From: Virgibacillus ndiopensis
GTDB taxonomy: Bacteria > Bacillota > Bacilli > Bacillales > Amphibacillaceae
Direction of reading: 5' to 3'
DNA: 64,000 bases
Assembly (NCBI RefSeq): GCF_900187325.1
Contig: NZ_FZMZ01000003.1
Location: 124,001-188,000, forward strand
Below the pieces are notes generated by a model that searched no databases, had not been told where the DNA came from, and saw only the letters and a list, made by a program, of their open reading frames with translations. Each line of letters begins with the position of its first letter. The first letter of the stretch is position 1. The position numbers and the translations under genes are program-made. Positions 1-8,260 of the stretch are shown here, piece by piece.

Positions 1-324
1 ATATGTTTTAGTTTCATCTATTCTTTCCAGTTCATACGTAGCTGTAATTTCAAACATTTTAGCCAGGGTAAAGCTAATTTTCAATTTCTTCTTATCTGGT
101 GTATTGACGTATTCCAATGTTTCAACATCATACGATTGCACACGATTTCGCTCTTCATACTTCTGTCGATAAATACTTCCAACGCCATCATCAGTTACCT
201 TAATAGGTTCATTTTCAATGACATTTGGCATTACTTTTTGCATATCTTCAAGCGACCCATCAAAAAGCTTCCAAACTTCATCAATGGAAGCGTCTATTTC
301 TGTATCTTTCGTCCATTCTTTCAT
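1..324 (-). CDS. SRPBCC (START-like) protein, 3' end cut by window edge
   Basis: The first 108 codons of a minus-strand gene are visible, starting at an ATG at 322-324 behind GGTGGAGAG. The protein begins MKEWTKDTEIDASIDEVWKL, the usual entry to a polyketide-cyclase/START-like fold, where a charged strand is followed by DASIDEVWKLF. A region rich in beta strands follows and stays open to base 1. Members of this superfamily bind small hydrophobic ligands in a deep cavity, but nothing here shows the ligand. It could also be called an AHSA1-like or polyketide cyclase family protein. The superfamily is fairly secure; the function is unknown. Confidence 0.6.
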   Translation of the reverse strand, partial: MKEWTKDTEIDASIDEVWKLFDGSLEDMQKVMPNVIENEPIKVTDDGVGSIYRQKYEERNRVQSYDVETLEYVNTPDKKKLKISFTLAKMFEITATYELERIDETKTY

Positions 325-431
325 AGAACTCTCCACCTCGTTATCTATTAGCCACGTTTCTTATACTATACCAGTCTAATTGACTTTCAGAAAGACGACT
401 ATTTTGTTAGCTCCTTAATGCGGTGGACATT

Positions 432-459
432 AAAAAAGCCCTATTCTCTTATAAGAATA
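432..459 (-). terminator. Probable terminator after the HD-domain gene
   Basis: On the minus strand a 6-bp stem, TATTCT/AGAATA (442-459), is followed by GGGC and a run of six U (432-437), just beyond the stop codon of the HD gene. The stem is short, so confidence is moderate. Confidence 0.45.
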
Positions 460-478
460 CGACAAACTAGTGTCACCG

Positions 479-1009
479 TTATACAACTCTACCCGAGCAA
501 TTGTAATTTCCATCGATTTTACCGTCTATTATTCGCAATCGTTCTAACGCTTCTTGTTCATCTATTTGACGATAGTGGTGTTTACCACCGACTTCCTCGT
601 CAGTCTCATCTGCTAACGAAACAACGTATTGCAATGGTTTTAAATGAAGATCTCCTTCTGGCAAATAAGAATCCGTATGGAGTAAAATCGCAACCGCAAT
701 TTCTTTTGCTGCATGACGATCCTCACCAATTCGAATCAATAATTTGTGTGCGCGACTGGCACCCTTGATTGCATGAATATCATTTTCACGGTACAAATCA
801 TAGTCCCATTCACCATCACGATACCATGTATAGTGACCTACATCGTGTAATAAGGCTGCCTTTGTAGCAAGATCTGGATTGACTTTATATTTTTGTGCAA
901 ACCTAAATGCATGTTCCGCTACAGCCACAGCATGAGCTATACCAGATCGTTTTAAATACTTTTGCGTAATCGGATGATTAAAAATTTGCTCTAACGTTAC
1001 TTTTCTCAA
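479..1009 (-). CDS. HD-domain phosphohydrolase
   Basis: This 176-aa protein carries the metal-binding HD signature: H33 in VAEHAF, then H55-D56 in LLHDVGHYTW, and a later His in LLHTDSY. HD proteins of this size are usually metal-dependent phosphohydrolases acting on nucleotides or related phosphates, but the substrate cannot be told from sequence. The gene stands alone, facing away from the fructose operon, with GGAGATAATCTC-type sequence ahead of ATG 1009. No partner gene suggests a pathway. The family call is secure and the activity is inferred. Confidence 0.75.
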   Translation of the reverse strand: MRKVTLEQIFNHPITQKYLKRSGIAHAVAVAEHAFRFAQKYKVNPDLATKAALLHDVGHYTWYRDGEWDYDLYRENDIHAIKGASRAHKLLIRIGEDRHAAKEIAVAILLHTDSYLPEGDLHLKPLQYVVSLADETDEEVGGKHHYRQIDEQEALERLRIIDGKIDGNYNCSGRVV

Positions 1010-1165
1010 ATGAGATTATCTCCTTTCATTCTCTATAAAAATATATTGTTCACTACAATAGCATGCTTTAACTAGCTTTACAATAGGTAATATCCACATT
1101 TTGATCACATTAAACCCCAAAGCAAGCCCGAATGATTGTTTTTGGCTATTTTTGAATGATTTTAG

Positions 1166-1194
1166 TTGATTTATGAAAACGTTTGCTTTATAAT
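1166..1194 (+). promoter_or_regulatory. fru operon promoter with embedded CcpA cre site
   Basis: TTGATT (1166-1171) and TATAAT (1189-1194) are separated by 17 bp. Between them, 1173-1187 reads ATGAAAACGTTTGCT, which fits the CcpA cre consensus WTGNAANCGNWNNCW at every position. A cre in the spacer would let CcpA block RNA polymerase when preferred sugars are present. The motif match is direct; the regulation is inferred. Confidence 0.75.
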
Positions 1195-1225
1195 TTATCT
1201 TAACAGTGAAAAGAAGGTGTTGCTC

Positions 1226-1978
1226 ATGCTAACAACGGAACGACATGAAATCATTTTACAATTACTAAAAGAAAAACAAACCATTACACTTCAGGATATT
1301 ATAGAAACAACCTCCGCTTCGGAGTCTACTATCAGGCGCGATTTAACAGAACTGGAGAAGCAACATAAATTGGAACGCATCCATGGAGGAGCTACGCTAA
1401 CAGAACGTAAATTACAGGAATTTAGCATCACTGAAAAATCAACCAAAAACCTTCAGGAAAAAATTAAAATCGCCAACTATGCATCCTCTATCGTTCAAGA
1501 TGGTGACTGTATTTACCTTGACGCAGGTACTACAACGTTGCAAATAATTCCTTATTTACAAGATAAAGATGTAGTTGTTGTGACAAATGGACTGACACAT
1601 TTAGATTCGTTAATAGAAAGAGGTATTACTACCTACTTAACTGGTGGCTTAATAAAACCAAAAACAAGCGCACTTATTGGCCAACAAGCAGTTCAATCAT
1701 TGCAAAACTACCGCTTCGATAAGTGTTTTCTTGGTGTCAATGGCTATCATATCGATTATGGGTACACGACACCTGACCCTGAAGAAGCACATATGAAACA
1801 AATTGCTAGCTCTTTAGCTAAGGAAGTCTATGTATTAGCTGATTCCACGAAACATAATAAAATCAGCTTCGCCAAAATAAACGATTTACAAGAAGCTCAA
1901 TTAATAACAACAGAAATTGAAGCAGATGATTTATCCCATTTAACAAAAAGAACAAATGTAAAGGTGGTTAACAACTAG
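1226..1978 (+). CDS. fruR: DeoR-family fructose operon repressor
   Basis: This 250-aa regulator has the DeoR helix-turn-helix at residues 5-57, with the family signature ESTIRRDLTELEKQHKL followed by RIHGGA. The sugar-phosphate-sensing domain (about 75-235) contains YLDAGTTTLQ. A frame open 20 codons further upstream would start inside the promoter -35 region. ATG 1226, behind AGAAGGTG, is therefore the better start. It is first in a fruR-fruK-fruA operon, the same order as in Bacillus subtilis, and abuts fruK. FruR proteins of this family repress the operon and are relieved by fructose 1-phosphate. The name rests on both family and context. Confidence 0.88.
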   Translation: MLTTERHEIILQLLKEKQTITLQDIIETTSASESTIRRDLTELEKQHKLERIHGGATLTERKLQEFSITEKSTKNLQEKIKIANYASSIVQDGDCIYLDAGTTTLQIIPYLQDKDVVVVTNGLTHLDSLIERGITTYLTGGLIKPKTSALIGQQAVQSLQNYRFDKCFLGVNGYHIDYGYTTPDPEEAHMKQIASSLAKEVYVLADSTKHNKISFAKINDLQEAQLITTEIEADDLSHLTKRTNVKVVNN

Positions 1979-2896
1979 ATGATTTACACATGCACGATAA
2001 CACCATCAATCGATTACACCGTTTATCTTCCTGAATTTCAAACTGGTAAATTAAATCGAACCAATGAAGTCTATTATTATCCCGGTGGAAAAGGAATAAA
2101 TGTATCTCGAGTATTACAAAGACTTGGCAATAACAATGTAGCCTTAGGTTTCGCAGGAGGATTCACTGGAGTTTACATTACGAAGTTTTTAGAAAAAGAA
2201 GGTATACAAACTGATTTTATACCTTCATCGGAAACAACACGTATCAATGTAAAAATAAAGTCGGAAAACGAAACAGAACTAAACGGACCTGCCCCCGGCA
2301 TAAACCAAGCACAGCAACAGGCATTATTGTCTAAAATCAAAACATTTCGGCAAGGTGATTGGTTTGTGTTAGCAGGAAGTTTACCTAATTCAATACCCAA
2401 CGATTTTTATCAGGAAATAGCATTAATTTGCAAGCAAAAAGATGTCCATTTTGTTCTGGATACATCTGGACCCGCACTTAAAAACTTAATAAAAACAAAA
2501 CCATTTTTAATTAAACCGAATCAAAACGAACTAGGTGAATTATTTGATACAGTGGTAACGACTTATCATGAAACGGTTCAACTTGCAAAAAAAATTGTAG
2601 ACAAAGGTGTTCAACATGTCATTGTTTCGATGGGTGGTGATGGAGCGATTTTAGCTACTAAAGATTATGCACTAATAGCCGAAGCACCAAAGGATACCGT
2701 TGTAAATACGGTTGGAGCAGGCGATTCCCTTGTTTCAGGTTTTATCGCTTCATATGTAAAAGATAAAAATCCAGTCGAGGCTTTTCGTTATGGTGTCGCA
2801 ACAGGTAGTGCCACTGCGTTTCAAACAGATCTATGCGAAAAAGAAGATGCCGACAAACTGGTCAACAGTGTTAAGATAAGTCCATTTCAACGTTAG
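1979..2896 (+). CDS. fruK: 1-phosphofructokinase
   Basis: This 305-aa PfkB-family sugar kinase phosphorylates fructose 1-phosphate to fructose 1,6-bisphosphate with ATP. The N-terminal PfkB motif GGKGINVSR is at 37-45 and the catalytic/anion-hole motif GAGDS at about 246-250. The length is typical for FruK. The ATG follows the fruR stop codon directly, with AAGGTGG ahead of it, so the two are translationally linked. Tagatose-6-phosphate kinases look similar, but the adjacent fructose PTS gene makes FruK the natural call. Confidence 0.9.
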   Translation: MIYTCTITPSIDYTVYLPEFQTGKLNRTNEVYYYPGGKGINVSRVLQRLGNNNVALGFAGGFTGVYITKFLEKEGIQTDFIPSSETTRINVKIKSENETELNGPAPGINQAQQQALLSKIKTFRQGDWFVLAGSLPNSIPNDFYQEIALICKQKDVHFVLDTSGPALKNLIKTKPFLIKPNQNELGELFDTVVTTYHETVQLAKKIVDKGVQHVIVSMGGDGAILATKDYALIAEAPKDTVVNTVGAGDSLVSGFIASYVKDKNPVEAFRYGVATGSATAFQTDLCEKEDADKLVNSVKISPFQR

Positions 2897-2908
2897 GATG
2901 TGATTTCA

Positions 2909-4783
2909 ATGAAAATTACGGAACTACTTAAAGAAGATACAATCATTCTAGATTTACATGCCGATTCAAAGGGAAATGTAATAACCGAATTAGTTAGCAA
3001 GCTAAATCAAGCAGGAAGATTAAATGATAAAGAAGAATTTATGAAAGGTATTTTAGCACGTGAGAAACAGAGCACAACAGGAATTGGTGAAGGAATCGCC
3101 ATCCCACATGCAAAGTCAGAAGCAGTGAAAACGCCAGCTATCGCTTTTGGTCGTTCAGCAAACGGTATCGATTACGATTCGCTTGACGGGCAACCTGCAC
3201 ATCTATTCTTCATGATTGCAGCAAGTGAAGGAGCAAATAATGCGCATTTAGAAGCACTGTCACGGTTGTCCACATTTTTGATGGACCAACAATTCAGGGA
3301 TAAAATCTATCAAGCTACCTCAATTGAACAAATTTTACAAGCGGTAAACGAAAAAGAGGCTGAACTGGATACACCGGAAGAACCAACAGAAGGTTCACAA
3401 AAAATCCTAGCTGTAACTGCTTGTCCTACTGGGATTGCTCATACGTATATGGCGGCAGAAAAACTTTCTGAAACAGCTAAAGAAATGGGGATATCGATAA
3501 AGGTTGAGACAAATGGATCGGGTGGGGTTAAAAATCGCCTCACAAATCAAGAAATTGAGGAAGCAGACGCAATTATTGTTGCTGCCGATACAAAGGTAGA
3601 AATGGCTCGCTTTAGTGGTAAGCCTGTTATCCAAACAGGTGTTGGTAAAGCAATTCACGAAGCAACAGATTTATTAAATCGTGCAGTAAACCAGGATGTA
3701 CCTATTTATAAGGACGAAGGCTCAAAAAATGCCTCACATGACAAAGAGGAACGAAGCGGTTTTTATAAGCATCTCATGAACGGTGTATCAAACATGTTAC
3801 CATTTGTTGTTGGTGGCGGTATTTTAATAGCCATCTCATTCTTTTGGGGAATTGAATCTGATAATGAATTCGCGGCAATGTTGAATACCATTGGAGGAGG
3901 AAAAGCGTTCTTCCTAATGGTTCCAGTACTAGCTGGGTTTATCGCATCCAGTATAGCTGACCGACCCGGGTTTGCTCCAGGTATGGTAGGCGGATTAATT
4001 GCCACAACCGTTACGGGTGCGGAAGGGGCTGCTGGTGGTTCCGGTTTTCTTGGCGGTCTTATCGCAGGTTTTCTTGCAGGTTATGTTACATTGCTTGTGA
4101 AAAAAGCCTTTGCCGCGTTACCTGAATCACTTGAAGGCCTAAAACCAGTTTTGTTTTACCCATTATTTAGCATCGCGATTACTGGAATCATTATGATGGT
4201 AATTAATCCACCGTTGACCAAGGTTTATACTGGCCTGTCAGCATTTTTAGAAGGAATGGGTGGAACAAACCAAGTACTTCTAGGGATTATTTTAGGTGCT
4301 ATGATGGCGTTTGATATGGGAGGACCCGTTAATAAAGCAGCATACACATTTGGCATTGCAATGTTAGATGCACACAACTATACATTTATCGCAACAGTTA
4401 TGGCTGCTGGCATGGTACCTCCACTTGGTATGGCCCTTGCAACATCATTATTTAAGAATCGTTTTACTAAGCAAGAACGAGAAGCTGGAAAAACATCGTA
4501 CGCCCTTGGTGCATGTTTTATTACAGAAGGCGTGATACCTTTCGCCGCAGCCGATCCAGCACGTGTAATTCCTTCTGCAATGGTGGGTGCTGCAGTTACC
4601 GGTGGATTATCAATGCTATTTGATATTGGGTTACGTGCCCCACATGGAGGAGTTTTTGTTATCGGGCTTGTCGAAGGTGGATTTGCGAAGGCACTCCTCT
4701 ATTTAGTGGCAATCATCGTTGGTACAATTGTTACAGCTTTACTGGTTGGCGTATTGAAAAAGAATACTAGCGTGAATACTTAA
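2909..4783 (+). CDS. fruA: Fructose-specific PTS permease EIIABC
   Basis: This 624-aa membrane permease takes up fructose and releases fructose 1-phosphate into the cell. The order is EIIA (1-145, phospho-His H67 in IAIPHAKSE), EIIB (about 165-265, phospho-Cys C172 in TACPTGIAHTY), then a membrane EIIC of about nine helices from 290 onward. The usual A-B-C fusion is intact. A GTG at 2900 is possible, but GGATGTGA sits at the right distance from ATG 2909. It lies 12 nt after fruK and ends at a strong hairpin. Its product feeds FruK directly. Confidence 0.92.
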   Translation: MKITELLKEDTIILDLHADSKGNVITELVSKLNQAGRLNDKEEFMKGILAREKQSTTGIGEGIAIPHAKSEAVKTPAIAFGRSANGIDYDSLDGQPAHLFFMIAASEGANNAHLEALSRLSTFLMDQQFRDKIYQATSIEQILQAVNEKEAELDTPEEPTEGSQKILAVTACPTGIAHTYMAAEKLSETAKEMGISIKVETNGSGGVKNRLTNQEIEEADAIIVAADTKVEMARFSGKPVIQTGVGKAIHEATDLLNRAVNQDVPIYKDEGSKNASHDKEERSGFYKHLMNGVSNMLPFVVGGGILIAISFFWGIESDNEFAAMLNTIGGGKAFFLMVPVLAGFIASSIADRPGFAPGMVGGLIATTVTGAEGAAGGSGFLGGLIAGFLAGYVTLLVKKAFAALPESLEGLKPVLFYPLFSIAITGIIMMVINPPLTKVYTGLSAFLEGMGGTNQVLLGIILGAMMAFDMGGPVNKAAYTFGIAMLDAHNYTFIATVMAAGMVPPLGMALATSLFKNRFTKQEREAGKTSYALGACFITEGVIPFAAADPARVIPSAMVGAAVTGGLSMLFDIGLRAPHGGVFVIGLVEGGFAKALLYLVAIIVGTIVTALLVGVLKKNTSVNT

Positions 4784-4789
4784 AAATGT

Positions 4790-4828
4790 AATACAGGCGC
4801 AGTAGCATAAAGCTACTGTGCCTGTATT
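4790..4828 (+). terminator. fru operon terminator
   Basis: A 17-bp stem (4790-4806 with 4812-4828, one G-U pair) and a 5-base loop starts 6 bases after the fruA stop codon. The U-tract after it is weak (TTAGTTTGACTTT), so it may rely on stem stability. Confidence 0.7.
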
Positions 4829-4839
4829 AGTTTGACTTT

Positions 4840-4911
4840 GGATCGTATTTGCACCAATTCGGATCGTATTATTCGGTTTTGGATCGTATTTTATCAAAAT
4901 TGGATCGTATT
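4840..4911. repeat. Four copies of GGATCGTATT, period 20-21 bp
   Basis: GGATCGTATT occurs at 4840, 4861, 4881 and 4902, usually preceded by TT, with unrelated 10-11-bp fillers between copies. The array lies between the convergent ends of fruA and the DUF2269 gene. It is too short and too closely spaced to be CRISPR. The function is unknown. Confidence 0.8.
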
Positions 4912-4940
4912 ATCTTACGTTGGAATTCATACAGCTTTGA

Positions 4941-5393
4941 TTAAAACGGCTTTGTAATCATCAATGCAATCACAACCAAGAAAATCACATTCTCAATACG
5001 TTCATAAAAAAATAGTTTTTTCGCGAATATATAATATTCTTTAGGAATATCGTCACCCGCATAATTTTTCAAAAGCTTCTTGATCGGCTTAGACCTTGGT
5101 GAAAGTACTATTGGACCAAACCCCAGTGCTATTAAAAAGAGCGTTAAACTTGTTACATACCAACCAGCTCGGAACAATATTGGATTCAATGCCCCCATCC
5201 ATAGTCCTGTAATTAGCAGCAGCGTCCCTCCTACCATTACGAAAATATGTAGTCGATTTCGAATTGCATATGCATGCCTAAGCTCCGTCATTGTCGTAGC
5301 TTTCGTAACAATATAGATCATTACAAAACCTGGACCCATTCCTAAAATTGCAGAAAAAATATGTATGAATACGAGAAACATGTAAAATGTCAT
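4941..5393 (-). CDS. DUF2269-type integral membrane protein
   Basis: This 150-aa protein has four predicted membrane helices (about 4-26, 45-65, 72-92 and 128-148). It begins MTFYMFLVFIHIFSAILGMG, a layout seen in DUF2269/YphA-like membrane proteins in which the first helix carries a conserved His. A TTG 15 bases upstream is also open, but GGGGGT sits about 7 bases before ATG 5393. No partner gene is adjacent: fruA converges from one side, and the ABC-F gene ends about 95 bases upstream of the start. The function is unknown. Confidence 0.6.
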   Translation of the reverse strand: MTFYMFLVFIHIFSAILGMGPGFVMIYIVTKATTMTELRHAYAIRNRLHIFVMVGGTLLLITGLWMGALNPILFRAGWYVTSLTLFLIALGFGPIVLSPRSKPIKKLLKNYAGDDIPKEYYIFAKKLFFYERIENVIFLVVIALMITKPF

Positions 5394-5488
5394 TACCTTT
5401 ACCCCCAAATCATCACTTACACTACTATCTTACACCATGTAGCTATGAGGGCAGCTATGACATTCGACACACTCCTCAGAATATTTTA

Positions 5489-7312
5489 TTACAAATTTTT
5501 GTCTATTTTTTTCAACTCACTAAGTTTTCGTTTTGTTGCTCTAATTACTTGAAGAATTTCTGTTTGGGCTTCTGTATCCTCTGCAATCTCCAATGTCATT
5601 AACTGTGTCAATTTGAGTTCAAGATCACGAATTTTATTTTGTTTATCTGTATCAAGTATCCTTGTGTCTTTGTGCGCTAAAAACGAATCGTAATCACCTC
5701 GATATTCCACGATATTCTCCATGCCTAGTTCAATAAAACGATTGGCGACTTTTTTAACTAGATAGCGATCATGGGATACAAGAATTAACGCACCCGGAAA
5801 CGACACTAACACATCCTCAATGACTTCCTTTGTATCAATATCCAAAAAGTTTGTCGGTTCATCTAATACAAGCAGATTGGCGTTACTAAAATATAAATTA
5901 AGAAATGCTACACGGCATTTTTCACCCATACTTAAATCCTTAATTTTTTTGTAAACCGCTTCTCTTGAAAACAAAAAACATCCTAAGATCGTTCTTGCCT
6001 CTGATTGTGTCATATTTGGCAAAGCTAACATGCTATCAAGAATCGTATTATCCAAATCCAGGTTCTCTAGTTCTTGTGCAAAGTACCCAATCTTTGTTTG
6101 TGGATTTAGCCTGATTTCTCCACTCGTAGGGCGCAATTTGCCAATCAATAATTTTAACAGTGTTGATTTGCCAGAACCATTAGGACCGATAACCGCCAGA
6201 CGATTACCTCTATTTATCGATGTCGAAAATTCATTAAACAGGTATTCTGTATCACGATAGGAAAAAGAAATACCCTCAACCTGCAACAGTCGCCTTGCTG
6301 AAAATCCACTTCCTTCTAAGTTTAAATTTAATTGCTTATCTGCTTGGGGTTTCTGAACCTTTTTATTTTCCAATCGCTCCAGTTCTTTTTCCTTAGCCTT
6401 AAATCGCGAAACGTTCTTCTTTGCTTTTGACCGCGCAAAATCATTTTGCCCTGCTGCTTTATGCGCTTGCTGAAACCATTGCTGGTAGCGGCGAATCGTT
6501 TGCATCAATTCTTCCCGTTTTTGTTTTTGTTTTCGGTAAACTGTTTCTTGCGTTCGTTGTTCAAGCTCCTTTTGCTGACGGTATTCTGAATAGCTACCAG
6601 TGTATCGTTTGCATTCATCAGGATTCAGTTCATAAATGGCGTGGGCTGTTCTATCCAGAAAATAGCGATCATGGGATACATACAAGATAGCACCAGTACA
6701 TTTCTGCATCCAGCTCTCAAGCCATTCAATCGTTTCTTTATCCAAATGATTAGTCGGCTCATCCATTATGATACAAGCTGGATTTTGTATAACAAGACGC
6801 GCTAACTGTGCTCGTGTTTTCTGTCCACCACTCAACTGATTAAATGGCGTTTTCCACACGGATTCATCCAAGTTTACTTCGTGCAGACATTTTTCTGCCT
6901 CTGCTTCAAGGTTATAACCATCTACTGACAAAAATTTATTGTAAACTTCATTATACTTATCAAGTAAATTTTGATCCGAACTGTTCATTTGTGATTGAAT
7001 TTGCTCAAGCTCCTGCTTCAATGTAAAACGAAGCTCGGATGCTGATTGGACATAATCGATAGTCGAAGTAGAATGATCGACACATGGGTCCTGTTCAAGG
7101 ACACCCCACTCTTCAGATGAAACAAACTGTTGGACATTTCCTCTATCAAAACTAATCCGTCCTATTAAACCATTTAACATTGTGGTCTTTCCAGAACCAT
7201 TCCGACCAAATAGTGCTGCATGTTCCCCTTTTTTTAGTTCAAGATCAATATTTTCAAATAATGTTACACCGTTCCATTCCTTACAAAGTCCTTTAGCTTT
7301 AAATATAAACAT
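5489..7312 (-). CDS. ABC-F family ATPase, ribosome-protection type
   Basis: This 607-aa soluble protein has two ABC ATPase domains and no membrane segment. Domain 1 has Walker A GRNGSGKT (about residue 36), LSGGQKTRAQLARL and IIMDEPTNHLD. Domain 2 has GPNGSGKS, LSMGEKCRVAFLNL and LVLDEPTNFLD. A long basic linker rich in K, R and Q (about 240-310) separates them, and a C-terminal coiled coil follows. ABC-F proteins act on the ribosome, and the Vga/Msr/VmlR branch displaces bound antibiotics. The attenuator-like leader supports a drug-inducible resistance role. ATG 7312 follows GGGGGATTGG. A housekeeping ABC-F such as EttA- or Uup-like remains possible. Confidence 0.82.
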   Translation of the reverse strand: MFIFKAKGLCKEWNGVTLFENIDLELKKGEHAALFGRNGSGKTTMLNGLIGRISFDRGNVQQFVSSEEWGVLEQDPCVDHSTSTIDYVQSASELRFTLKQELEQIQSQMNSSDQNLLDKYNEVYNKFLSVDGYNLEAEAEKCLHEVNLDESVWKTPFNQLSGGQKTRAQLARLVIQNPACIIMDEPTNHLDKETIEWLESWMQKCTGAILYVSHDRYFLDRTAHAIYELNPDECKRYTGSYSEYRQQKELEQRTQETVYRKQKQKREELMQTIRRYQQWFQQAHKAAGQNDFARSKAKKNVSRFKAKEKELERLENKKVQKPQADKQLNLNLEGSGFSARRLLQVEGISFSYRDTEYLFNEFSTSINRGNRLAVIGPNGSGKSTLLKLLIGKLRPTSGEIRLNPQTKIGYFAQELENLDLDNTILDSMLALPNMTQSEARTILGCFLFSREAVYKKIKDLSMGEKCRVAFLNLYFSNANLLVLDEPTNFLDIDTKEVIEDVLVSFPGALILVSHDRYLVKKVANRFIELGMENIVEYRGDYDSFLAHKDTRILDTDKQNKIRDLELKLTQLMTLEIAEDTEAQTEILQVIRATKRKLSELKKIDKNL

Positions 7313-7343
7313 ATCCAATCCCCCATCATTACTTTTTGCCAAT

Positions 7344-7369
7344 AAAAAAACACAGGATTCTGTCCTGTG
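7344..7369 (-). terminator. Leader terminator just upstream of the ABC-F gene
   Basis: The minus strand reads CACAGGA-CAGAA-TCCTGTG (7351-7369), then seven U (7344-7350), only about 31 bases before the ABC-F start codon. A perfect intrinsic terminator in this 5' position suggests transcription attenuation. It cannot be the guaD terminator alone, because a separate promoter lies between guaD and it. Confidence 0.8.
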
Positions 7370-7597
7370 AATGAAATGGAATATGGATATACCTATTTTA
7401 GGAAAATATATAGACGTATAAGTCGGCTTATCCTACAAAAGTACACACACGTATCCCACTCGTTTCAGTCAGACAGAAACGCTTGTTTGAACTTATTCAA
7501 ACATATTTGGAAAAAACGTGGGCTTACTTCATTGTAGGATAGGTCCTCCTTCATGTATTCTTTCTTTCATCTTACTGGTGTAAGATTCTGTTGTCAA
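7370..7597 (-). promoter_or_regulatory. Promoter and structured leader of the ABC-F gene
   Basis: On the minus strand TTGACA (7592-7597) and TAAGAT (7569-7574) are 17 bp apart, just after the guaD stop codon. The leader of about 250 nt holds AAGGAGG followed by a two-codon ORF (ATG AAG TAA). It also has the hairpin GTTTGAA/TTCAAAC (around 7484-7501) and a CGTTTC/GAAACG hairpin. TATCCTACAA beside the ribosome site can pair with TTGTAGGATA about 100 nt downstream. Such layouts are typical of antibiotic-sensing leaders, but the mechanism here is inferred. Confidence 0.6.
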
Positions 7598-7604
7598 CAG
7601 TGCA

Positions 7605-8057
7605 TTATGAACGCCCACTCCAAAGCTTCATCGGGTTTTCTTTTCCTTCATGTAAAGGCAAGTTCACCATCTTTATTGAGCGTTCTTCTTTCGGTTTTTT
7701 TAAATCGCCATAGATTTCCTTTGATTTCCCTAATCCTGCCTCAACAGCATCTTCAACTGATGTACAATAATATACTTTATCAATACCAGCAAATTGCATC
7801 GCAGTTAAACACATTGGACAAGGTTCCCCGCTTGCATACATCGTATAACCCGGAAGAACATGCGTATGCATTTTCTTTTGTGCCCGTCTCACGGCCAACA
7901 TCTCAGCATGCGCACTTACATCAAACCGTTTATGTAGTTCATTCACACCTTCTGCGACAATGTAACCATTTTTCATTAAAACCGCACCAAACGGTTGCCC
8001 ACCATCACGAACATTTTCTGCTGCTAATTCTATTGCTCGTTCCATAAATTTATCCAC
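7605..8057 (-). CDS. guaD: Guanine deaminase, cytidine-deaminase fold
   Basis: This 150-aa enzyme converts guanine to xanthine and ammonia in purine salvage. The zinc site is HAE (H50, E52) with PCPMC (C80, C83), and FGAVL near residue 23 is typical of this fold. It matches the short Bacillus GuaD type (about 156 aa) rather than the large amidohydrolase type. GTG 8057 is preceded by GGGAGG. tRNA-adenosine deaminase TadA is the closest alternative, but the C-terminal part (IYGDLKKPKEER) fits GuaD better. Confidence 0.8.
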   Translation of the reverse strand: MDKFMERAIELAAENVRDGGQPFGAVLMKNGYIVAEGVNELHKRFDVSAHAEMLAVRRAQKKMHTHVLPGYTMYASGEPCPMCLTAMQFAGIDKVYYCTSVEDAVEAGLGKSKEIYGDLKKPKEERSIKMVNLPLHEGKENPMKLWSGRS

Positions 8058-8165
8058 TTAAAATCCTCCCTCATAAAAGTTCAACAAGTTTTACCAGCAA
8101 TTATATCGGATTCCCTTATAAAAGTAAGTGTTTAATATCACACAAACATTCAAAAAATCCTATTG

Positions 8166-8214
8166 TTGCTTTCTAATCATTTATTCGCTACAATTTAACT
8201 GATAATAATTATCA
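8166..8214 (+). promoter_or_regulatory. Promoter overlapped by a Fur box
   Basis: TTGCTT (8166-8171) and TACAAT (8189-8194) are 17 bp apart. Immediately downstream, 8200-8214 reads TGATAATAATTATCA, an exact 7-1-7 inverted repeat of the Fur type covering the expected transcription start. PerR and Zur boxes use related but different arms, so Fur is the best match. Confidence 0.75.
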
Positions 8215-8260
8215 ATTAAATTGAATAGAAATAAACATAAAGAATAAATGGGAGGATTTC

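Noticed and set aside
4840..4911. CRISPR array
   Set aside because: Only a 10-bp word repeats with 10-11-bp gaps, which is too short for repeat-spacer units.
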